From Ruminococcus sp. 210702-SL.1.03 (GTDB lineage: Bacteria; Bacillota; Clostridia; Oscillospirales; Ruminococcaceae), in contig NZ_JAJCLZ010000021.1 in NCBI RefSeq assembly GCF_020559915.1, positions 1-35,922 of the forward strand: 35,922 nucleotides of DNA, given 5' to 3'. Position 1 is the stretch's first letter. Each line of letters begins with the position of its first letter. The notes under the pieces are model-generated. The model was given only the letters and a program-made list of their open reading frames with translations, did not search any database and was not told the origin of the DNA. Shown in pieces: positions 1 to 6,000 of the stretch. The translations under genes and the position numbers were made by a program.

Positions 1-29
1 CTGCTTAACTTCAAATCCTTGCGGTCAAT

Positions 30-44
30 GTGTCAAGTTTTATT
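30..44 (+). repeat. Left copy of a 15-bp terminal inverted repeat
   Basis: The 15-mer GTGTCAAGTTTTATT is read on the plus strand here and on the minus strand at 35879-35893. Each copy is 29 nt from a window end. The left copy also contains a small palindrome, TGTCAA-N6-TTGACA. It lies only 7 nt beyond the premature stop of the serine recombinase, which fits an element boundary. The match is seen directly; its role as a recombination end is inference. Confidence 0.5.
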
Positions 45-51
45 GACAAAA

Positions 52-1005
52 TCATTTCTTACAGTTGATTTTTCTCGACAACACATATTCGTTGCTAACA
101 TAATCTCTGTGACGGGATAGTAGCAACATCTGCACTCTGTGAAAAGTATCCTTATCAATAATAGCCGGATTTACGTATTTAGCATAATATTTCTGCTTTT
201 CGCCGTAATTTCTTTTCTTTATGTGTGGAAGTATTTCCGTAACGTAACTTTGCTGGTATACTGCATTCCCTATATATCGTTCATTCTTTAGTACATATCT
301 CACATTGTCAGCCTGCCACATAACTGAACATTTACTGCTTGGCACATTCATACTGTTAAGCTTATCTGCGATCATTTTTAATCCGTATCCGCTGCAGTAC
401 CATTCAAAAATCTGACGAACTATCGGTCTTTGATTTTCATCAATTTCTAAATCGCCATTTACCTTTTTAAATCCAAATGGCGGAGTAGCGTTTTTGTAAG
501 TTCCATTCTGCATACGCTTTTGAACACTCCACCGCAAATTCTGCGATATAGAAGTCGATTCTTCCTGAGCCAGACCGCCCATAATCGTTATCATCATCTC
601 GTCAGTCATATCAGCAGTATCGATGTTCTCTTTTTCAAACAGCACCGTTATGCCTAAGCTTTTCAGCTCTCTGATGTTTTTCAGACAGTCTTTGGTGTTT
701 CGGGCAAATCGGCTGATAGACTTTGTATATATCCTGTCTATCTTGCCTTTCCGGCAGTCGCTTATCATTCGCTGAAATTCATCACGTTTGTCCTCACGAG
801 TACCTGTTATTCCCTCATCTGCATATATGTCAACAAGCTGTTCTCTGTCAGACTTTTCGAAAGCTTTCTCGTAGTATCTTGTCTGAGCCATAAAGGAATT
901 TATCTGATCTTCGCTGTTTGACGATACACGACAGTATGCCGCACAGCGGAGCTTATGGTTTTGTTCTTCTGATATTGTCGGCTGTATTATCGTTACTGTT
1001 GGCAT
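52..1005 (-). CDS. Large serine recombinase, truncated at the zinc ribbon
   Basis: Site-specific recombinase of the large-serine (TnpX/ICE-type) family. The resolvase domain (about residues 18-165) carries the catalytic serine in AAYCRVSS, followed by SRFARN and AQEES motifs. The Recombinase domain follows (about 170-290, TPPFGF...YIGNAVYQQ). The protein stops at residue 317, just after SRKINC, where family members normally continue SGKI-C-x-x-C into a zinc ribbon and a long coiled coil; typical proteins are 450-550 residues. It is therefore probably inactive, or a remnant, and the 15-bp repeat at 30-44 lies directly beyond the stop. The ATG has a good GGAGGTG site 6 nt upstream. It is the last gene of the left-hand integrative-element module. 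Confidence 0.85.
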   Translation of the reverse strand: MPTVTIIQPTISEEQNHKLRCAAYCRVSSNSEDQINSFMAQTRYYEKAFEKSDREQLVDIYADEGITGTREDKRDEFQRMISDCRKGKIDRIYTKSISRFARNTKDCLKNIRELKSLGITVLFEKENIDTADMTDEMMITIMGGLAQEESTSISQNLRWSVQKRMQNGTYKNATPPFGFKKVNGDLEIDENQRPIVRQIFEWYCSGYGLKMIADKLNSMNVPSSKCSVMWQADNVRYVLKNERYIGNAVYQQSYVTEILPHIKKRNYGEKQKYYAKYVNPAIIDKDTFHRVQMLLLSRHRDYVSNEYVLSRKINCKK

Positions 1006-1076
1006 TTTCTCACCTCCGTTTTACCAACAAGGATACCACAAGTTTTTCTGAAATGGTATCATCAAACCTAACGAAA

Positions 1077-1196
1077 TTACTTATCCTTTCCTGTGCGGTT
1101 TTCATACTTATCTGCCTGTCCTGCCGCTGTACAAAGGCACATTACAGTTATGCCGATAAAAGCTCCGACAAATAAGCCAATAAAAAATCCCACCAT
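1077..1196 (-). CDS. DUF3789-like small membrane protein (39 aa)
   Basis: A 39-residue protein starting MVGFFIGLFVGAFIGI. It consists of one glycine-rich transmembrane helix with VMCLC near its end and a short charged tail (AGQADKYENR). This matches the DUF3789 pattern common next to recombinase and MazF genes in clostridial integrative elements (family knowledge). The ATG at 1196 follows a GGAGGGG site; a longer frame-open extension upstream lacks a ribosome site and overlaps the preceding gene. Its function is unknown. It sits between the 52-residue gene and the serine recombinase. Confidence 0.7.
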   Translation of the reverse strand: MVGFFIGLFVGAFIGITVMCLCTAAGQADKYENRTGKDK

Positions 1197-1206
1197 TTTA
1201 CCCCTC

Positions 1207-1365
1207 CTATGCTGCGTCCTTTGATGATTGAAATTCCCTGAAAATATCTTCTGTATTTCTATTGTTAAAGTCCTGCTTTTCGCTTTCTTCAAGAATTTTG
1301 TCAAGTTTATCTGCAAATATTCTTGCAATAAAATCGCTGTATTCTGCCTGTCCGAACTTAGTCAT
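1207..1365 (-). CDS. 52-aa protein coupled to mazF
   Basis: Small acidic, helical protein (MTKFGQAEYSDFIARIF...). Its ATG overlaps the last codons of mazF (ATGACTAA), so it is probably made by translational coupling. The segment FADKLDKILEESEK looks amphipathic. I recognise no family. Its position directly after MazF would suit an unconventional antitoxin or an element accessory protein, but conventional MazE antitoxins lie upstream and this protein shows no AbrB-like or RHH DNA-binding signature. The function is unassigned. Confidence 0.6.
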   Translation of the reverse strand: MTKFGQAEYSDFIARIFADKLDKILEESEKQDFNNRNTEDIFREFQSSKDAA

Positions 1366-1705
1366 TAAAATCCACTCCTATGCTTATTTTCATCGCTCTG
1401 TTTATCTCGTCCATGATTTCTTTGTCAATCGACCCAACATACTCTCGCAATCTGTATCTGTCTATGGTTCGTATCTGCTCTGCAAGAACGATCGAATCTT
1501 TGGGCAATGCTTTTGAACCTCGGATATGAATATGAGTGGGCAGATAGTGCTTTTTAGCCGTTGAAATAGGCAGAACTACCAGGGTAGGACTATACTTATT
1601 TCCCACATTATTCTGTACGATCAGCACAGGCCGTATACCTCCTTGTTCCGAACCGACAACCGGATTTAAATCTGCATAAAAAATATCACCTCGTTTGATC
1701 AGCAT
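1358..1705 (-). CDS. mazF: MazF/PemK-family endoribonuclease
   Basis: 115 residues, the usual size for MazF-like mRNA interferases. The family landmarks are in order: RGDIFYADLNP near the start, GSEQGGIRPVLIVQN (the loop with the catalytic Arg), LPISTAK, and SIVLAEQIRTIDRYRL. The start ATG has AAAGGTG about 7 nt upstream and overlaps the stop of the 73-residue Cys-rich gene by 7 nt (ATGCTGA). The downstream 52-residue gene overlaps in turn, so the three form a tight operon. No MazE-type antitoxin precedes it, so the partner is either an unrecognised neighbour or absent. In integrative elements such genes may act in element maintenance (inference). Confidence 0.93.
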   Translation of the reverse strand: MLIKRGDIFYADLNPVVGSEQGGIRPVLIVQNNVGNKYSPTLVVLPISTAKKHYLPTHIHIRGSKALPKDSIVLAEQIRTIDRYRLREYVGSIDKEIMDEINRAMKISIGVDFND

Positions 1706-1920
1706 TTTCGTTCACCTTTCTTTGGCATTACAAATCCATTTTTGTATCTCACACAGCTATGGAACGGACAGAACAGAACATCTGTATCCCTGTCATACCA
1801 TACACAGCCGCAGCATAGATGCTTGTCCGATAATCTGATTGTCGGAACAGGAATATATACTCCAAATTTATTGTATTTCAGTTGAATATCTGATTTTTCA
1901 GGCATATCGTTATCATTCAT
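1699..1920 (-). CDS. Small Cys-rich protein upstream of mazF (73 aa)
   Basis: A 73-residue protein with the cysteine cluster CCGCVWY followed by FCPFHSC, a pattern suggesting one bound zinc ion. The N-terminal part is hydrophilic and the tail is basic (MPKKGERKC). The start ATG has an AGGAGG site 7 nt upstream. It overlaps mazF by 7 nt and is first in that operon. It has neither the size nor the motifs of MazE. I do not recognise the family. A zinc-binding regulator or an atypical antitoxin are both possible, and neither is shown by the sequence. Confidence 0.7.
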   Translation of the reverse strand: MNDNDMPEKSDIQLKYNKFGVYIPVPTIRLSDKHLCCGCVWYDRDTDVLFCPFHSCVRYKNGFVMPKKGERKC

Positions 1921-1956
1921 ATATCAGCCTCCTGACTTATAAATTTTATATGTAAC

Positions 1957-1985
1957 AGGCGGTCTGCAAAACACGCAAACCGCCT
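1957..1985. repeat. Inverted repeat (11-bp stem) before the mazF operon
   Basis: Arms AGGCGGTCTGC and GCAAACCGCCT pair with one mismatch around a 7-nt loop. No strong T-tract follows on the minus strand, so it is not a textbook terminator for the upstream sigma-like gene. It lies 37 nt before the start of the Cys-rich gene, where it could influence translation or RNA stability. Confidence 0.5.
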
Positions 1986-2126
1986 TATATTCGTTTTGCC
2001 TTCGTCTGATTCGTAAATTTCAGACGATTTTCCGCAATATTTATCCTCGATACCCGTCACGGCGGAACTCTGCAAGCGACCGACAGCTTATCGGTCTCAT
2101 GGGCATTTCACCCGCTATTTTAGCCC

Positions 2127-2213
2127 CTACTGGGAAGTATCATTATCCTCACACGTTTCATCGCCGTTCCTGAAAGCTGTTCCGAATTTTGAAACATCAC
2201 ATTTATCGCTCAT
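2127..2213 (-). CDS. Possible 28-codon ORF, coupled to the ORF before it
   Basis: ATG at 2213 overlaps the stop of the preceding 35-codon ORF (ATGA) and is preceded by GAAAGG. The product begins MSDKCDVSKFG and is rich in Asp and Asn. No family is recognised. Support is limited to start/stop coupling and a modest ribosome site, so it may be a decayed or regulatory leader ORF rather than a functional protein. Confidence 0.25.
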   Translation of the reverse strand: MSDKCDVSKFGTAFRNGDETCEDNDTSQ

Positions 2214-2317
2214 CCTTTCGGAGTCTTGGCGTATGGTTTATTTGGCTGCCGAGATTTCATACCGGCCGTGTGATCAACGTACTTGCAGAGTTGATATTCT
2301 ATTGTCAAGATTCTCAT
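2210..2317 (-). CDS. Possible 35-codon ORF after the sigma-like gene
   Basis: ATG at 2317 follows AAAAGGAG with a rather long 12-nt spacer. The product begins MRILTIEYQLCKYV and has a basic tail. It couples through ATGA to the 28-codon ORF. I recognise no family. It could be a leader peptide or a fragment of an element gene split by frameshift. Confidence 0.25.
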   Translation of the reverse strand: MRILTIEYQLCKYVDHTAGMKSRQPNKPYAKTPKG

Positions 2318-2371
2318 GGATTTGGATCGCTCCTTTTCCCTTTCACCCTGTAGCCGATGAGAATACCCTTT

Positions 2372-2812
2372 TTATGCGTTTGAAAATTGCCTTCTTAAAA
2401 TTTCAGCGATTTTATTAATTGCACGGGATATATTTGACTGGTTTCTTAGTAGAATTGACGAAATTTCTTTTTGGGTGTACCCGTCAAATATGTACATTGT
2501 AAAAGCTTCACGCCAGATTTCCGGCAAAGACATGATCTGCGAATACACTTCCATGTCCTCAATCTCATCTATCCAGCCATAACGATTGTTTGCCGAATAA
2601 TCATCATAAATCGTCAGCGTTCTGCTGCCTGAATTATCAAACAGTCCAACCGTTTTTTCGCTGTAACGCCGATTAGAGTTAAAAACCTCACGGTCAAACT
2701 CATAAATTTCCGCTATCTGTTTCTCAGTCATCCCTGCTTTTCTGTACTCCTCAGCGTTTTTTTGCCACTGTTCTTTAAATTTATTTTCCTCCAAGCCATG
2801 ATTATAACTCAT
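2372..2812 (-). CDS. Sigma-70 region-4-like HTH protein
   Basis: 146 residues starting MSYNHGLEENKF. The C-terminal 50 residues (LPEIWREAFTMYIF, then GYTQKEIS, then QSNISRAINKI) form a helix-turn-helix of the sigma-70 region 4 / ECF type. The N-terminal part has a second helical segment (AGMTEKQIAEIYEFDREVF). Small region-4 proteins like this are typical regulatory genes of Tn916-like and other clostridial integrative elements (family knowledge), where they control excision or transfer genes. An upstream extension exists, but the ATG at 2812 is chosen because GGAGGT lies 6-7 nt before it. That ribosome site abuts a 9-bp hairpin, so translation may be controlled. Confidence 0.72.
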   Translation of the reverse strand: MSYNHGLEENKFKEQWQKNAEEYRKAGMTEKQIAEIYEFDREVFNSNRRYSEKTVGLFDNSGSRTLTIYDDYSANNRYGWIDEIEDMEVYSQIMSLPEIWREAFTMYIFDGYTQKEISSILLRNQSNISRAINKIAEILRRQFSNA

Positions 2813-2823
2813 ATTTTTACCTC

Positions 2824-2854
2824 CGTTTTGATTTTTTCGTTCTGAATCAAAACG
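2824..2854 (-). promoter_or_regulatory. Hairpin abutting the sigma-like gene's RBS
   Basis: Arms CGTTTTGAT (2824-2832) and ATCAAAACG (2846-2854) form a perfect 9-bp stem with a 13-nt loop. On the minus strand the right side of the stem ends in the first G of the GGAGGT ribosome site (2819-2824). It could occlude the ribosome site or stabilise the transcript. The structure is seen; the control role is inference. Confidence 0.4.
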
Positions 2855-2870
2855 AAGGCCTATGGGTATT

Positions 2871-2889
2871 TGGCAATGTTGCATTGCCA
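2871..2889. repeat. Short perfect inverted repeat
   Basis: TGGCAATG, a 3-nt TTG loop, then CATTGCCA: a perfect 8-bp stem between the tandem terminators and the sigma-like gene leader. Too short to assign a role. Confidence 0.35.
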
Positions 2890-2911
2890 GTATTTAAAAA
2901 TTGGCATAAAA

Positions 2912-2946
2912 ATAGACCTTTCTGCTTTTAAAACAAAAAGGTCTAT
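2912..2946 (-). terminator. Second tandem terminator after the Ig giant
   Basis: Arms ATAGACCTTT and AAAGGTCTAT form a perfect 10-bp stem around a 15-nt loop. The minus strand continues with TTTTA after the stem. It lies just downstream of the stronger hairpin at 2951-2995 and probably acts as a backup terminator. The flanking A/T runs may allow it to work in both directions. Confidence 0.6.
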
Positions 2947-2950
2947 AAAG

Positions 2951-2995
2951 AAAAAGGAGTATAACTTTCGGCTTTAAAAGCTTTTGTTATACTCC
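2951..2995 (-). terminator. Rho-independent terminator of the Ig giant gene
   Basis: On the minus strand GGAGTATAAC (2995-2986) pairs perfectly with GTTATACTCC (2965-2956), with an inner AGCTTTTAAAG palindrome in the loop. It is followed by TTTTTCTTT. It lies 33 nt past the stop of the 1979-residue gene and closes the kinase/Ig operon. Confidence 0.8.
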
Positions 2996-3027
2996 ATGTC
3001 AAATTTATAATTTTAAGAATTTTGTCT

Positions 3028-6000
3028 TTAACTATATCGCTTTTTCCTTACGAAATAGATTATCAGAATAATTATTCCGATGAATACGACAGAGGCTATT
3101 ATAATGATCCACAGCCAGAAATATCCGATATGAATATTGTCTACCTCTTGAATACTGTATGTGTTTCCCGCAACATCTTCAAGTGTAATACCGACATTAT
3201 GCCATCCGCCGTTAAGTGTAAATGACAGACTACCGTCCGTTTCCGAGTAAATAAAATCAATTTCCTTACCATTATCATACACTTTGCAATTTGTCTCATC
3301 AAGCAACTCGCTTATATTCGTAACAGTAATTGTGCGAGAATCTTCTCCAAAGTACCAGTGCCATGTTTTCAAGTCATCAGGAAGATTACATGAGGGCGGA
3401 ATATTATCAATATGCATCTTACCCAGATCAATTCTTCCGTTTTCATTTTTAACTGACAAGTACAGCTCGGTATCCGTATCGTCCTGGAAGTTATCTTTGA
3501 AATACTCAGATTTCAATGTGTATCTGTAAACATTGACTCCATACATACTGTTATCAATTTCAGCCGTCAGATCAGTATTTTTTTCATCTCCGTTATAATC
3601 TCTCAGGACTATATCTATATCGGAATCATTCTTTGCAAGAACGACTATATCGATATCACTAAAATTATCGGGACGTTTGCTTATAGGATCTCCGTTTTCG
3701 TACTGGAATGAGTACCAGCCCGTTTTCTTGGCCGCATTGCTGTTCGAAATATACGCAAGAACATCGCTGTCCACCATTCTCATATATGTATTTGAATTAA
3801 GAATGCTTTCGTTACCGGCTTTATCTACCGCTATCAGTTCCAAAGCGTAAACTCCATCTTTTGAAAAATCGGGCAAGGTGAATAAATTTTTCTCATATAT
3901 ACCCGATTTATCTTTGTCAGAATCAAAATATACGCTGACAGGCTTCACTTCCGAAAGTTCTCTACCGTTTGTATATTCGGGAGTGTAAACTGTGAGAGAA
4001 TACTTTATGTAATCAAAATTCACATCTGTAAATTCCACTGTCGGAACTGACTCGTCCTTTCTATCATACGGATATATATCCAGAAATTCTACGGCGTTTT
4101 TCTCATCAACAAAGCTTCCGTTTTTTGCCGATACGACTGGCAGCGTAGTATCGATCTCGAATATCTCGGAACTCCTATAATCGGAAGTATTTCCCGAAGG
4201 ATCGGACGGAGATATTTCAATACGGTATACTGCGTCGTCATCAAATTTAATTGAAATCGTATGCGTATCATTATCGTCCGACCAATCGGCCATACTTACC
4301 ATAGAATATGTAACATCGGTAAGATCGTTCTCGTTATGTTCTGTGCCAGCATCCTTTTTTAGTATTTTCAGCCCGACAAGATTCGGATCAAAGTTATGCT
4401 CGGTAATTTTAATGACCGCAGTTTTCTCCGTATTTAAATAATTTTCCGTATCACGACTTACAAAATCGCTGAAATTTTCTTCAACTACAGGTGGGGTTTC
4501 ATCAACATAAAATCTTCTTACTTTTTCATAATCAAGATTTACTTCGGCTGAATGGCCTCCAAGATCTGTGCCTCTGATATCAAAAGTATAATCTCCCTCG
4601 CTGAAAGTAACAACTGCTCTGTGTTCCGTTGCAGACAGATCCTGAAAGCTAATATTCGGGATATTTCCGTTGTATGCATTTTCAATCGAAGCTTGAATCA
4701 ATCCTGCATCAAAGTTTCTTTCAATTACATCAATCGTTATTACCGCTCTGTTTCCTGCATTGTAATAAATTGTATTGTTGACTCCGCCGTTGATATCCAC
4801 ATTTATTATCGGAGCAGTCTTGTCAATAGTGAATGTCTCACTTTGAACAATTTCATTGACATTACCCGAGTTATCCATTGCGTCGAACACCAATGTAATA
4901 TCGTTATTGTCTTTATCAAAAATAAACGTTTTAGTGATTTCAGTTACAAGATTTACGTCTTTATTTGTTACGATCCATCCGTCGCCTATCTCGGAATCTA
5001 CCTCAACACTTGTCCCGTCGACTTCAAGAACTCTTCTCTCAAATCCGTCGATTTCGGAAGTCTGATAGTAGCCTATTTCTCTGATACCCGATTTGGTATC
5101 GGTTATTGTTACTGTTACAGCAATATCATCAGTAAAGAGCTTGTTTCCGTTTGCATCGCTGTATCTGCTGTCGCCGATTCCGGAAATATTTATTTCAGGG
5201 GGAATATCTTCGGCAACAAAGGCCTTTGGAGTTTCTTCATCGGAATAATTTCCGACATTATCGAAAGCCTTAACAAATATCTGTCCTTTGAATTCTGCTG
5301 GAATATTGATAGGAGCTATGCCGTCGGAAATAATTGTTTCTCCTGTTTTTTCTTCTTTCAGTTCTCCGTTATCGTAAGAAACAAGACGGTATTCTGCTTT
5401 GTTAAGACCGGATGAAGGCGTGCTGTCGGAAATATGGATATTCGCAATAAAATCTTTTTTGAAATAATATCCGTACTCAAGATGTTCGATATATTCAGAT
5501 GCCTCACTGATATTATCTGAAGTTTCAGGAAGGAATTCAAAACTGTCTACTTTGGGAGAATTTTTGTCAATATAGTAAGTAAAGCTTTCGGCTGAATTGA
5601 CATTACCCGCATTATCTGTTGCTTCTATGGTAACCGTGTATTTTCCATCCTCCGGTTCGCCTGCAATTTCGGCAAAATAATCGGTATCAAAAGTGTAGAT
5701 ATGTCTTTCATTATCTCTTTCTTTTGCAATCTCAGTTGTCGATATCTTAGGAATGGCAGCACCGTTTTTATCGGCAGTCACATCAATCCCGTTGACCTTT
5801 ATATCTGCATTACGAATTCCCGAATCCTTATCGTAAACAGATATGCTGATGTCTTTATTGGAGTTAAACCAGATTTGCTCATCAGTTCGTACTATTCCGT
5901 CACCTTTTGGCTTACTGATAGTAACTTTCGGCCTTTCCGTTTCGATCATAGCAAATACATTATCGGATACTCCTTTACCTTGATCTGCATTTTCTATATT

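Larger units (their letters stand above)
1921..2371. other. 450-nt segment with three hairpins and tiny ORFs
   Basis: No gene of normal size is visible. Three inverted repeats follow each other: 1957-1985 (11-bp stem with one mismatch, AGGCGGTCTGC arm), 2002-2027 (perfect 8-bp TCGTCTGA arms) and 2078-2096 (perfect 6-bp GACCGA arms). On the minus strand it also holds tiny ORFs: 2317-2210 (35 codons), 2213-2127 (28 codons, overlapping the first by ATGA) and 2106-2041 (21 codons, starting MPMRP). It could be a leader or attenuator for the mazF operon, an element-specific structured RNA, or a decayed gene. It is noticeably richer in G+C than its neighbours. Confidence 0.5.

Noticed and set aside
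4552..5415. 287-codon open frame on the plus strand
   Set aside because: It lies entirely antisense to the Ig giant, whose repeats, signal peptide and TM are clear. The plus-strand product has no recognisable motif and is rich in Ser/Cys/Ile, as expected of a shadow.
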